Source: Flavobacteriaceae bacterium
GTDB lineage: Bacteria; Bacteroidota; Bacteroidia; Flavobacteriales; Flavobacteriaceae
Assembly: GCA_947461795.1 (NCBI GenBank)
Contig: CANHMG010000008.1
Coordinates: forward strand, 1 to 46,508
DNA: 46,508 bases
Direction of reading: 5' to 3'
The notes below the pieces were generated by a model. The model did no database searches. It saw only the letters and a program-made list of their open reading frames with translations, and was not told where the DNA came from. Of this stretch, positions 1 to 8,586 are shown one piece after another. The translations under genes were made by a program, and so were the position numbers. Within the stretch, counting starts at the first letter, position 1. Each line of letters begins with the position of its first letter.

Positions 1-1562
1 CAATCTGCTCTTACCCAATATTGGTATGAAGTTGCAGCAACTAATGGATTGCTTGCCAATGTACTTGTGATAGGATAATTTGTATTGTTATTGGTTTGAA
101 TACCGGCTCCAGAAGGAACATTAGAACCTGCTGTTTGAACAGCTATTTCCCATGAAGTTGCAGTACTTCCTACTCCATTAACCCATGCGGCATTAGCACT
201 TGTTGGTTCTACTTGTGCTACCGTACCATTGATTGGTTGAGGACAAGTCGCTGCTTGAATGGTTAAAGTATATCCAAATGTTGGTGTTGCGGTAGTAGAA
301 GAAACTACTATATATATAATACTTCCCGCAGTTACGGCAAGCGAAGGAATGATCCTAACATTTGCAGTGGCATTTCCAACACCTGCAATACACGTATTTC
401 CAATATTAGCACAGCTAGAATATACAAAAACACCTGTGTTTGTAGCCCCTTGTGGATTCAGAGTAATTACTATGTTTCCTGTGTTTTCAACTGTATACGC
501 ATACACAACGTCGTTTCCTCCCAAAAATCCAGCGCCAGCGCCACACAATGTAGCACCTCCAGGAGAAGTGTTTAATATATTATTACCGTAAATAGAAGTA
601 TTACTAGTATTAGAATACGGTATAGGTGTCACCACAATTGGTTCGGCGCAAGTTCTACCTAAAGGAGGTGTATTGAAATTAAACGGCCCAACCCATTCAC
701 TTACTGAAGTAGGGCAAATCGACCTAACATAAAATTGTATTCCTGAATTAGGAGTTAAACCCGTTGCTTCATAGCGTCTTGGGTTAGTAGTTGAAGTAAA
801 CGTGCCAGAATTTGTACCTGTTCCTAAAAGAAATCCTGCAACACCATATTCTACTTGAAATTCTGAATTAGTACTCGTCCAAGTAAGTCTTGCTGTTGTA
901 GCAGTAATATTTGATACCCCTAAAGGAGCTACAGGGTCTATACATCTTTCTACAATTTTCACATCATCAAGTAACCAACGATCTCCGCCTGTTGCGCCTG
1001 TAGGTTGCGTAAAAACTTTTATAAAAGCTATATAGCGTTGTCCCGTAAAAGCCAAATTGAGAGTTTTTTCTTCATAATCTAACTGATCGGCCGTCAACGT
1101 ACTCAACTCCGACTCTGTATATTCTATTAAAGGAGGTAGAATAAGAAAAGCAGCTAAATTAGTTTGATCTGGATCTGAAGAAACACGTATTTGATATTTT
1201 GTACCCGTATCTCCATTTAGAGTTTGTCTAGTAAAAAAACGTAATTGGCTATTTGCCAAAATATTTCGTTGTGGCGTAATTAACCATTCTTCGGCATAAA
1301 TACCTGGACCCGTGTTTTCACGATCTACAAAGGCAGCCTTTGTTCCTGAGTTGGCAGGAAATGCTGCTGGCGGTGTGTTTTTCTTCCAGTTCTGACCTGT
1401 GTTAGTTCGGTTATCTCTTACTAACCAGTTACCTGAAGTCATGGTCCAAACTCCAGATGCATCTGCATTATCTGGTGCAGATTCAAAATCCTCGATTAAT
1501 GTTTGGGAATACCCTACTAATGAAGAAAAAGACAACAAGAAAATTAAAATAATTTTTTTCAT
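1..1562 (-). CDS. Secreted multidomain FN3 surface protein, 3' end cut by the window edge
   Basis: An open frame reads leftward from an ATG at 1562 off the window edge, giving about 520 codons without a stop. It starts with a clear signal peptide (MKKIILIFLLSFSSLVGYSQ). Residues about 25-205 resemble the cleaved-adhesin/choice-of-anchor J beta-sandwich (ends near DRWLLDDVKIVERC). An FN3 domain follows at about 210-300 (PLGVSNITATTARLTW). Next comes a Gly/Asn/Thr-rich beta-sandwich (about 305-440) and the start of a second FN3 domain. The architecture is typical of large extracellular proteins exported by the Bacteroidota type IX system, whose C-terminal sorting domain would lie outside the window. 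Export by type IX secretion is inferred, since the C-terminus is not visible. The ligand or substrate is unknown. Confidence 0.85.
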   Translation of the reverse strand, partial: MKKIILIFLLSFSSLVGYSQTLIEDFESAPDNADASGVWTMTSGNWLVRDNRTNTGQNWKKNTPPAAFPANSGTKAAFVDRENTGPGIYAEEWLITPQRNILANSQLRFFTRQTLNGDTGTKYQIRVSSDPDQTNLAAFLILPPLIEYTESELSTLTADQLDYEEKTLNLAFTGQRYIAFIKVFTQPTGATGGDRWLLDDVKIVERCIDPVAPLGVSNITATTARLTWTSTNSEFQVEYGVAGFLLGTGTNSGTFTSTTNPRRYEATGLTPNSGIQFYVRSICPTSVSEWVGPFNFNTPPLGRTCAEPIVVTPIPYSNTSNTSIYGNNILNTSPGGATLCGAGAGFLGGNDVVYAYTVENTGNIVITLNPQGATNTGVFVYSSCANIGNTCIAGVGNATANVRIIPSLAVTAGSIIYIVVSSTTATPTFGYTLTIQAATCPQPINGTVAQVEPTSANAAWVNGVGSTATSWEIAVQTAGSNVPSGAGIQTNNNTNYPITSTLASNPLVAATSYQYWVRAD

Positions 1563-1723
1563 AAAATGAAAATTAAGTTGGTTTATTATGGTTTTGTGTT
1601 TTTCGAGCACCAAATTTAACAAAATTTATGAAAGCATTAAGATATTTTTGTTTTTTAACGGTTTTTCTTAAAATAAACCGATATAAAACTCAATAGAATA
1701 GCAAATTAAGGATTCAAAATCAT

Positions 1724-1731
1724 TAGTTTTG
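1724..1731 (+). promoter_or_regulatory. Bacteroidota -7 element upstream of hflX
   Basis: TAGTTTTG matches the TAnnTTTG consensus exactly. It lies 16 bases before the hflX start codon, implying a very short leader. No clear -33 TTG is present at the usual spacing. Confidence 0.55.
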
Positions 1732-1747
1732 CACCAGAAATTGTATC

Positions 1748-2992
1748 ATGTTAGAAAAAGAAACTATCCATTTTGAAAAAACAGTAATCGTCGGTATCAT
1801 TACTCAAAATCAATCCGAAGAAAAACTTACGGAGTATTTAGACGAACTAGAATTCTTGACTTTTACCGCTGGCGGTGAAGTTGTAAAACGCTTCTTTCAA
1901 AAAATGGAGCGTCCCAATCCTAAAACCTTTCTAGGTACTGGGAAAATGGAGGAAATCAATCTTTATGTTAAGGAACATCAAATTTCTACAGTTATTTTTG
2001 ATGACGAATTATCTCCATCACAACAAAAAAATATCACCAAAATATTAGAGTGTAAAGTGCTAGATCGCACCAATTTGATTCTGGATATTTTTGCACAAAG
2101 AGCCGAAACTTCCTATGCTAGAACACAAGTAGAATTGGCTCAATGTCAGTATTTACTCCCACGATTATCAGGAATGTGGACGCACTTGGAAAGACAAAAA
2201 GGTGGAATTGGAATGCGTGGACCAGGAGAAACAGAAATAGAAACGGATCGTCGTATCGTTCGCGATCGAATTGCTTTATTAAAAGATAAAATTAAAATCA
2301 TAGACAAACAAATGTCGGTTCAACGCGGCAATCGGGGCGCTATGGTACGTGTCGCTTTAGTAGGTTATACCAATGTTGGAAAATCTACTTTGATGAATGT
2401 TATAAGCAAAAGTGAAGTTTTTGTTGAAAATAGATTGTTTGCCACTTTAGATACTACTGTTCGCAAAGTCGTTATAAAAAACTTGCCTTTCTTACTTTCC
2501 GACACTGTTGGATTTATTAGAAAACTTCCAACGCAATTGGTAGATTCTTTTAAAAGCACTTTGGATGAAGTTCGAGAAGCCGATTTGTTATTGCATGTCG
2601 TTGACATTTCTCACCCAGAATTTGAAGATCATATTGCTTCTGTAAATCAAACTTTACTAGATATTAAAAGCAATAACAAACCGATTCTGATGGTTTTTAA
2701 TAAAATTGATGCCTATCAATATCTCACGATCGACGACGACGACTTAATCACCGAAAAAACCAAAAAACACTACACTTTAGAAGAATGGAAACAAACTTGG
2801 ATGAGTGATGTTGGCGAAAAAAACGCACTATTCATTTCGGCAACTCACAAAGAAAATTTAGAGGTTTTTAGAGAACGGGTTTATGAAGCAGTCAGACAAA
2901 TTCACATTACACGATTTCCTTACAACAAATTTTTATATCCGGACTACAAGGACGTTATAGAAAACGATGACCTCAGTCCAGAATTCGAATAG
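1748..2992 (+). CDS. hflX: GTPase HflX
   Basis: A 414-residue HflX-family GTPase, known to bind the 50S ribosomal subunit and split or rescue stalled ribosomes, notably under stress. The N-terminal HflX domain (about 10-120) contains the KTFLGTGKMEEI segment, followed by a linker with GGIGMRGPGETEIETDRR (152-169). The G domain shows G1 GYTNVGKS (206-213), G3 DTVGF (252-256) and G4 NKID (318-321). Length is normal for the family. It is transcribed alone from its own -7 element and ends at a bidirectional terminator shared with the convergent DUF3078 gene. Confidence 0.97.
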   Translation: MLEKETIHFEKTVIVGIITQNQSEEKLTEYLDELEFLTFTAGGEVVKRFFQKMERPNPKTFLGTGKMEEINLYVKEHQISTVIFDDELSPSQQKNITKILECKVLDRTNLILDIFAQRAETSYARTQVELAQCQYLLPRLSGMWTHLERQKGGIGMRGPGETEIETDRRIVRDRIALLKDKIKIIDKQMSVQRGNRGAMVRVALVGYTNVGKSTLMNVISKSEVFVENRLFATLDTTVRKVVIKNLPFLLSDTVGFIRKLPTQLVDSFKSTLDEVREADLLLHVVDISHPEFEDHIASVNQTLLDIKSNNKPILMVFNKIDAYQYLTIDDDDLITEKTKKHYTLEEWKQTWMSDVGEKNALFISATHKENLEVFRERVYEAVRQIHITRFPYNKFLYPDYKDVIENDDLSPEFE

Positions 2993-3003
2993 ATAAAATC
3001 AAA

Positions 3004-3028
3004 AAAAGCCCTCAAATAAAGGGCTTTT
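3004..3028. terminator. Bidirectional intrinsic terminator between hflX and the DUF3078 gene
   Basis: A perfect 9-bp stem (AAAAGCCCT / AGGGCTTTT) encloses a 7-base loop. It has A-rich and T-rich flanks and lies between two convergent genes, so it can serve both. Confidence 0.85.
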
Positions 3029-3044
3029 CGTTTAAAAATATATT

Positions 3045-3962
3045 TTAGAAACCATAATTGGCGGCTAGACCAAAAATTTGTCTAGTTTGAAATCCGTTAA
3101 ATGCATTGTCATCATAAATCGTTTGAACCACTAAATTCGTCGTCAAATAGCGATTGATGCGCATTACCACGGCCAACGTATAATCTAAATCAACATTTTG
3201 TGGGTCTTCAAGGTAATTGGAGTACATATTGAGCGTGTTCTCCATCGAGACATTGGCCATGAGATCTAGTTTATAATAAGCGGAGGTATAAAAACCAAGT
3301 TCATAACGAGAACTTCTTCCTTCTTCAACTCCAAAATAGGCTTTTTCTGGTAAAGTAAAATCTCGATCGACAAAAGTTATTTTTGAAGTTAATGGCGCAA
3401 GATTCAATTTCAAATTATCATTCTTCTTCCAAAACATACCAGGACCGAAAGTCAAATATGCTGGCGAAAAAATGTTGGTAAATTCTTTTCTTGTTTCTTT
3501 TCCGTTGGCATCTTTTCCGTACTCATACCCTTTTGCGAATTGCGTTCTAAAATTCAAAAAGAGGGAATAGTACCAATTTTCAACCGCCTTTTTACCTAAC
3601 ACAGAATTGAATTCAAATCGATCGTCTGTTTTCTTTGCAAAGTCAGAGTTCTTAGTTTGAAGTAAACCATAAGAAGCAATTACTTTATTATCCCATGTCA
3701 GATTGTTTTTCTTGTAATTAAAGTCGTAGTTTACACCCACATTCCCCGACATGTTGTTTTCTCCACCAGCTACCCAATTATTGAAATTCGACTGGTTAAA
3801 AAGAAAAATCAAATTCCCTTTTCTTTTCCATCCATTCTTAGTTGTATCGACGATTTTCTGAACTGCCTGATCGGTATTTTTGATGATTTCCTTCTCAGCG
3901 TCTTGCGCGTGAAGCGCATTTATTCCTGAAAACAAGAAGGTGAAAAGTAAGAGTTTTTTCAT
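3045..3962 (-). CDS. DUF3078 outer-membrane protein
   Basis: A 305-residue protein with a signal peptide (MKKLLLFTFLFSGINALHAQ), followed by the DUF3078 signature: a GWKRKGNLIFLFNQSNFNNW segment, then many alternating aromatic/polar strands ending in Phe (LAANYGF). This pattern is typical of an outer-membrane beta-barrel. No function is established for the family. It follows the Fe-S assembly genes on the same strand, but a consensus -7 element lies directly before it, so it may be transcribed separately. The link to Fe-S metabolism is therefore only positional. Confidence 0.8.
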   Translation of the reverse strand: MKKLLLFTFLFSGINALHAQDAEKEIIKNTDQAVQKIVDTTKNGWKRKGNLIFLFNQSNFNNWVAGGENNMSGNVGVNYDFNYKKNNLTWDNKVIASYGLLQTKNSDFAKKTDDRFEFNSVLGKKAVENWYYSLFLNFRTQFAKGYEYGKDANGKETRKEFTNIFSPAYLTFGPGMFWKKNDNLKLNLAPLTSKITFVDRDFTLPEKAYFGVEEGRSSRYELGFYTSAYYKLDLMANVSMENTLNMYSNYLEDPQNVDLDYTLAVVMRINRYLTTNLVVQTIYDDNAFNGFQTRQIFGLAANYGF

Positions 3963-3985
3963 TATTTTACGGATTTGTGTTTCCC

Positions 3986-3993
3986 CAAAGGTA
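3986..3993 (-). promoter_or_regulatory. -7 element upstream of the DUF3078 gene
   Basis: On the minus strand this reads TACCTTTG, a perfect TAnnTTTG, 24 bases before the ATG. A TTG lies 15 bases further upstream, slightly closer than usual. Confidence 0.5.
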
Positions 3994-4025
3994 AAAAATC
4001 TCCCAAGACAATATTGAATAACCGA

Positions 4026-4535
4026 CTATTTCTTCTTTTTAAATAAAGGAACTGCCGAACATGCTTCCCCATACATTATACTTTTTGCAACAGGTTGTAG
4101 AAACTGAATTGCAAGTATGTAGGCGCTTCTCGGCACTGGTTTTTTGGAACAGCCTTTAAGAATTACCGGCTTGTTCTCAAACTGCGTATAATCTAATTTT
4201 GGCAGTATTTCACCATATATCGCCGTTTCTAGTTCTTCCAAAGTTCCGAAGACAATTTTCTTTGCAAATGGAATCAAACAGCTTGTCACTAAGATTGTGG
4301 CCCAAGCAGGAATAATAATATCCGGACTACAATAAACTGCCACATATTTATTTTGATATTGCGTCCAATCGTGTGACAAAAGTGCGGTCCTAAAATCTTT
4401 CTCCTTGAGCAGAACGCCTTCGTGTAACCATTGTGAAACGTCGATTTGCATGCGTTCACCAGCCTGATAGAAATCTTCTAAATCGAAAACTTCTAAAGCA
4501 CTATTGGCAACCTTATTTACAATTTCGTCTTGCAC
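4026..4535 (-). CDS. DUF2480 family protein in the suf cluster
   Basis: A 169-residue member of the DUF2480 family, which is found in Bacteroidota and has no established function. There is no signal peptide, so it is predicted to be cytoplasmic. Four cysteines are present (69, 86, 129, 159), of which KGCSKKP and GEACS sit in conserved-looking contexts. The start is GTG at 4535, one base beyond the sufT stop codon. The next in-frame ATG would remove the conserved-looking N-terminus (EIVNKVANSALEVFDLED). The tight spacing implies co-transcription with sufT and sufE. A role in Fe-S assembly or trafficking is an inference from this context. Confidence 0.8.
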   Translation of the reverse strand: MQDEIVNKVANSALEVFDLEDFYQAGERMQIDVSQWLHEGVLLKEKDFRTALLSHDWTQYQNKYVAVYCSPDIIIPAWATILVTSCLIPFAKKIVFGTLEELETAIYGEILPKLDYTQFENKPVILKGCSKKPVPRSAYILAIQFLQPVAKSIMYGEACSAVPLFKKKK

Positions 4536-4536
4536 C

Positions 4537-4860
4537 TTACAGCATCCCTAATTCAAGTTTTGCTTCTTCACTCATCAAATCTTTGCTCCATGGCGGATCA
4601 AAGGTGATTTCGACTTCTGCTCCTTTTACATTTTCAATTGCTTTGACCTTCTCTTCGACTTCTCTTGGTAACGTCTCGGCAACTGGACAGTTTGGCGAAG
4701 TTAACGTCATTAAGATTTTTACTTCATAATCTTCATTCACCATGACGTCGTATATCAATCCTAACTCATAGATATCCACCGGGATTTCTGGGTCGTAAAT
4801 AGTCTTTAATTTTTTAACGATTGCTTCTCCTAAAACCGTTGTGTCTATTTCTTGTTCCAT
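4537..4860 (-). CDS. sufT: SufT-like MIP18/DUF59 Fe-S assembly protein
   Basis: A 107-residue stand-alone DUF59/MIP18 domain. The family acts in Fe-S cluster maturation or insertion. Visible hallmarks are YDPEIPVDIYELGLIYDV (22-39) and the cysteine motif TSPNCPVAETLP with Cys58. The ATG at 4860 is preferred over an upstream one that would add an 11-residue basic tail and overlap sufE. The sufE stop codon is only four bases upstream, so the two are probably translated from one message. It lacks the longer N-terminal domain seen in some SufT proteins. Specific client proteins cannot be inferred. Confidence 0.9.
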   Translation of the reverse strand: MEQEIDTTVLGEAIVKKLKTIYDPEIPVDIYELGLIYDVMVNEDYEVKILMTLTSPNCPVAETLPREVEEKVKAIENVKGAEVEITFDPPWSKDLMSEEAKLELGML

Positions 4861-4864
4861 GTTT

Positions 4865-5284
4865 TTATTTTTTTGAATGGTACGCCAGCGCATACATTTT
4901 AATTTGCTTGATCATCGAAACCAAACCATTGGCTCTGGTCGGTGACAGTTGTTCTTTCAATCCAATTTTGTCAATAAATTCAGTGTCTGCCTCTAGGATC
5001 TCCGCTGCTTTCTGATTGGAAAATACGCGAATCAAAATCGCAATAATTCCTTTAGTAATAATGGCATCACTGTCGGCAGTAAAGAGAATATTTCCGTCTT
5101 TTTCTTCACTGTGCAACCAAACTTTCGACTGACATCCTTTGATTGTATTATCGTCTGTCTTGTATTTCTCGTCGATGAGCGGAAGACTTTTCCCTAAGTC
5201 GATGGTATATTGAAACCGTTCGTCCCAATCATCAAACATAGAAAATTCATCTACAATTTCGTCTTGTATTTCTTTGATTGTCAT
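4865..5284 (-). CDS. sufE: SufE sulfur-acceptor protein
   Basis: A 139-residue SufE-family protein that accepts persulfide sulfur from SufS and passes it to the SufBCD scaffold. The catalytic cysteine is Cys51 in NTIKGCQSKVW, the same number as in E. coli SufE. The ATG at 5284 is used. It overlaps the TGA stop of the upstream lipoprotein gene as ATGA, indicating translational coupling. A start ten codons upstream would lie inside that gene and add non-conserved residues. Confidence 0.95.
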   Translation of the reverse strand: MTIKEIQDEIVDEFSMFDDWDERFQYTIDLGKSLPLIDEKYKTDDNTIKGCQSKVWLHSEEKDGNILFTADSDAIITKGIIAILIRVFSNQKAAEILEADTEFIDKIGLKEQLSPTRANGLVSMIKQIKMYALAYHSKK

Positions 5285-5718
5285 TTTTCGGGAATGGCTA
5301 AAAGAGTGATGCAATTGACTAATTTTTCAATTTCCACAGGTGGATTTCCGTGATCAAACCCATTGGTTTCATAGGTTTTTCCTTTGTAGGTCACTTTTAT
5401 GTTTGCGATTGCCGCACCATCGTAAAACCTTTTCTCTGTTGGTCCTTTAAGGTTTGGAATGCCCTCCAAATCTACCTCTTGGAATGCGTCAATCATTTTT
5501 TTCCAATCTGACTTCGAAATGTTTTGCTGCACTAATTTTTCGTTGCCATTTCGGTCTTTTGTCGCCGTGAATTTCTGATTTTGAACCACGATTTGTTGAT
5601 AGAAACCTCTTGTCGTTGCTGTATATTCAATAACGGCAGTTTCTATATCTTGCTTTTGTTCGCTATTGCAACCTTTCCCAAGAAAAATGGTTAAAAATAA
5701 TAGGGATAGTAATTTCAT
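5281..5718 (-). CDS. Small putative lipoprotein inside the suf cluster
   Basis: A 145-residue protein with an N-terminal hydrophobic stretch ending in FLGKGCNS. This is a plausible but non-canonical lipobox (Lys at -2), so lipidation at Cys17 is likely rather than certain. The rest has no motif I can assign to a named function. It contains ISKSDWKKMIDAF and ATTRGFYQQIVVQ, resembling small Bacteroidota envelope proteins of unknown function. It lies between sufS (10 bases away) and sufE (4-base ATGA overlap), so it is co-expressed with the Fe-S genes. Confidence 0.75.
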   Translation of the reverse strand: MKLLSLLFLTIFLGKGCNSEQKQDIETAVIEYTATTRGFYQQIVVQNQKFTATKDRNGNEKLVQQNISKSDWKKMIDAFQEVDLEGIPNLKGPTEKRFYDGAAIANIKVTYKGKTYETNGFDHGNPPVEIEKLVNCITLLAIPEK

Positions 5719-5728
5719 AATACTTCTT

Positions 5729-6943
5729 TTAGCTTAACATTAATTGTGCTTTTTTGACCGCTTCTACCATAACGTCTATTTCTTCTTTCGTATTATAAAA
5801 TGCAAGGGAAGCTCTGATCGTTCCTGGTATTTGATAGAAGTCCATGATAGGTTGTGCGCAATGATGTCCTGTTCGTACAGCGATTCCTTTTTTGTCGATA
5901 ATAGTTCCGATATCGTACGGATGAATGCCATCAATGTTGAACGAAATTACGGAAGTTTTTTCTTTTGCGGTTCCAAAAATTTTCAAGCCTTCTATTTCTA
6001 AGAGTTTTTGAGTTCCGTAATCGAGCAGCTGTAATTCTTGTTTCGCAATATTGTCAAAACCTATCGAATTCATATAATCTACGGCTACTCCAAGCACGAT
6101 TCCGCCAGCAATATTAGGCGTTCCCGCTTCAAATTTGTGTGGCAATTCTGCGTAAGTCGTTTTTTCAAAAGTGACGGTTGCAATCATTTCACCGCCACCT
6201 TGATAAGGCGGTAACTTATTTAGCCATTCTTCTTTTCCGTATAAAATTCCTGTGCCAGTTGGACCACACATTTTATGTCCAGAAAACACATAAAAATCAC
6301 AATCTAAATCTTGAACATCTGGCTTTAGATGCGGAACTGCTTGTGCGCCATCAATCAAAACGGCAGCGCCAACGGCATGTGCTTTTCGAATCATCTCGCG
6401 AATTGGATTGATGGTTCCTAAGGCGTTTGAGATGTGATTTACCGCTACAATTTTTGTTTTGGATGACAATAGTTTTTCGTATTCCTCTTGCATCAATTCG
6501 CCTGACTGATTCATAGGAATTACTTTCAAAGTGGCTCCAGTTCTTTCACACAACATTTGCCACGGCACAATATTGCTGTGATGCTCTAACGCAGAAACCA
6601 AAACCTCATCGCCAGATTTTACGATACTAGCAAAACCAGCCGCAATGATGTTGACACTATGCGTCGTTCCTGAAGTAAAGATGACTTCATGGGAATGTTT
6701 TGCGTTGATATGTTTTTGAATTTTTTTCCGAGATGCTTCGTATGCATCCGTAGCCAATTGACTTAAAGTATGAACACCGCGATGAATATTCGCATTGATT
6801 TCTTGATAATATTTCGCAATGGCATCAATGACGACTTGTGGCTTTTGCGAAGTGGCTCCGTTGTCAAAATAGACCAATGGCTTTCCGTTTACCGTTTGAG
6901 TAAGGATGGGGAATTCGGCTCTTATTTTGGAAATGTCAAACAT
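5729..6943 (-). CDS. sufS: Cysteine desulfurase SufS
   Basis: A 404-residue PLP-dependent class II cysteine desulfurase that releases sulfur from cysteine for Fe-S assembly. The PLP-binding lysine is Lys224 in FSGHKMCGPTG. The persulfide cysteine is Cys362 in RTGHHCAQP. The phosphate-binding SGTTHSVN lies at 91-98. The ATG at 6943 (MFDISKIRAEFP) fits the family start; the nine residues upstream are not needed. It is separated from sufD by a gap of 277 bases that contains a palindromic dispersed repeat, so it may have its own transcription start or depend on read-through. Confidence 0.97.
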   Translation of the reverse strand: MFDISKIRAEFPILTQTVNGKPLVYFDNGATSQKPQVVIDAIAKYYQEINANIHRGVHTLSQLATDAYEASRKKIQKHINAKHSHEVIFTSGTTHSVNIIAAGFASIVKSGDEVLVSALEHHSNIVPWQMLCERTGATLKVIPMNQSGELMQEEYEKLLSSKTKIVAVNHISNALGTINPIREMIRKAHAVGAAVLIDGAQAVPHLKPDVQDLDCDFYVFSGHKMCGPTGTGILYGKEEWLNKLPPYQGGGEMIATVTFEKTTYAELPHKFEAGTPNIAGGIVLGVAVDYMNSIGFDNIAKQELQLLDYGTQKLLEIEGLKIFGTAKEKTSVISFNIDGIHPYDIGTIIDKKGIAVRTGHHCAQPIMDFYQIPGTIRASLAFYNTKEEIDVMVEAVKKAQLMLS

Positions 6944-7112
6944 AGTTTTTTCTGGAAAATCAACAAACAAAAGTAGTTGAATTGGATTAGAATTTTAGCA
7001 AACAGTTGTTAATAAATTCGATGCGACTTGTTGCATTTATTTGCTCGAGAAGACGCTAAGGCGCAAAGGATCTATTTTTGTTGTCCGCGTTTTTCAATTG
7101 ATTCGAGATGCC

Positions 7113-7214
7113 TTAGCCCCGATAGCAGCGGTATCCTTTTGTGCCAGGGTTTACTTCGTCAGTTCGTTCCGCTCGTGAGGCACAAAAGATTTAGCGAATA
7201 GCGGGATTAGCTCC
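7113..7214 (+). repeat. Palindromic dispersed repeat, copy 1
   Basis: The outer blocks TTAGCCCCGATAGCAGCGG and TTTAGCGAATAGCGGGA bracket a perfect 10-bp inner stem, CTTTTGTGCC (7136-7145) with GGCACAAAAG (7179-7188). A second copy with the same outer blocks lies at 24995-25092. In that copy the inner stem has a different sequence but is still perfectly paired. This suggests selection on structure (RNA or cruciform) or a REP/MITE-like family. It lies between sufD and sufS. Confidence 0.75.
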
Positions 7215-7220
7215 TAAAAC

Positions 7221-8537
7221 CTACAAATCAAATCCTATCTTAACGCCCAATTTAGTCGCTATAATTTTTGTAATTCGTTGTTTCAGTTCTGGTATTTTGA
7301 TGCTTTCGATAACTGCATTTGAAAACGCATACATCAGTAATGCTTTGGCTTCTTTTTTCGGAATTCCGCGCGATTGCATATAGAACATGGCGGTTTCGTC
7401 TAGCTGTCCAATCGTGCAACCGTGGGAACATTTGACATCGTCTGCAAAAATTTCTAATTGCGGTTTGGCATTGATGGTTGCTTTATCGCTCAATAAAATA
7501 TTGTTGTTCTTTTGGAAAGCATTGGTTTTTTGTGCTTCTTTTTCGACATATATTTTCCCGTTGAAAACACCTATCGCGCTATCAGAAAAAATGCCTTTAT
7601 AATCTTGGAAACTCTCGCAGTTCGGCTGTGCGTGGTGCACTAGCGTATAATGATCGACGTGTTGTTTTTCGCCAATAATGGTAATGCCGTTGAGATGACT
7701 TTCGATTCGTTCGCCAAAATGATAAAAGTTGAGATTGTTTCTCGTAAGGCTTCCTCCAAAACTGAAGGTGTTGACATGCACGCGACTTTCTTGTTGCTGC
7801 GACACGTAAGTATTGTCGATTAGAGACGCGGTATGATTGTCGTTTTGAATTTTGTAATAATCAACAATCGCTCTTTTTTGGGCGAAGATTTCGGTAACGG
7901 AATTGGTTAACACGGCATTTTCGTTGAGACTTTGATGTCTTTCAATAATTTGAACATGGGAGTTTTCGCCAACAATAACCAAGTTTCGCGGTTGAACCAA
8001 CAATGCGGCTTCGCTTCCGGTAGAGAAATACATGATTTCAATTGGCTTGTCGGTGACTTTGCTTTTTGGGATGTTAATATACGCTCCTTCGCTCGCAAAG
8101 GCCGTGTTTAAAGACGTCAGACTTTCTTCTTTGTTGGCGATGTGATTAAAATAATTGTCGATGACCATTTTGTATTTCGGCTTGTTTAGTGCCGAAGACA
8201 TCAGACAAACATCGATTCCGTCGTGCGTGGTAGAAGACAAAAACGAACTAAAAATACCGTCGATAAAAACGACCTTATAGGTGTCGATTTCGTGTAGGAA
8301 ATATTTCTTTACATCGGCAAACTGAATAGTGTTTTCATTTTTTGAAAAAACCGTAAAGTCATTTTTGAGCAATGAATTCAACGAAGTGTATTTCCACGCT
8401 TCCTCTTTTTTAGTCGGAAAACCTTTGCTTTCAAAATTTTGGATGGCAGAAGTTCTGATGTTGTGCAAATCTGCATCTACATCAACGCGTTCTTCAAATG
8501 CCATAAAAGAGGCGATGAGTTTTTCTTTTAATTCCAT
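7221..8537 (-). CDS. sufD: Fe-S scaffold subunit SufD
   Basis: A 438-residue SufD, the partner of SufB in the SufBC2D scaffold where clusters are assembled. The N-terminal helical part includes the typical TKKEEAWKYTSLN. The C-terminal beta-helix core includes KCSHGCTIGQLDETAMFYM and QSRGIPKKEAKALLMYAF, the conserved C-terminal signature. The ATG at 8537 (MELKEKLIASF) is chosen over an ATG eight codons upstream because it matches the usual start. sufC lies about 50 bases upstream. Confidence 0.96.
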   Translation of the reverse strand: MELKEKLIASFMAFEERVDVDADLHNIRTSAIQNFESKGFPTKKEEAWKYTSLNSLLKNDFTVFSKNENTIQFADVKKYFLHEIDTYKVVFIDGIFSSFLSSTTHDGIDVCLMSSALNKPKYKMVIDNYFNHIANKEESLTSLNTAFASEGAYINIPKSKVTDKPIEIMYFSTGSEAALLVQPRNLVIVGENSHVQIIERHQSLNENAVLTNSVTEIFAQKRAIVDYYKIQNDNHTASLIDNTYVSQQQESRVHVNTFSFGGSLTRNNLNFYHFGERIESHLNGITIIGEKQHVDHYTLVHHAQPNCESFQDYKGIFSDSAIGVFNGKIYVEKEAQKTNAFQKNNNILLSDKATINAKPQLEIFADDVKCSHGCTIGQLDETAMFYMQSRGIPKKEAKALLMYAFSNAVIESIKIPELKQRITKIIATKLGVKIGFDL

Positions 8538-8586
8538 ATATCGGTAGTTGTAGGTCGTCATTTAAAAAACGAAAACCAGTAACGTT

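Noticed and set aside
259-591. A 110-codon plus-strand frame near the left edge
   Set aside because: It is antisense to the long FN3 surface-protein gene, which has a signal peptide and recognisable domains; the plus-strand frame has none.
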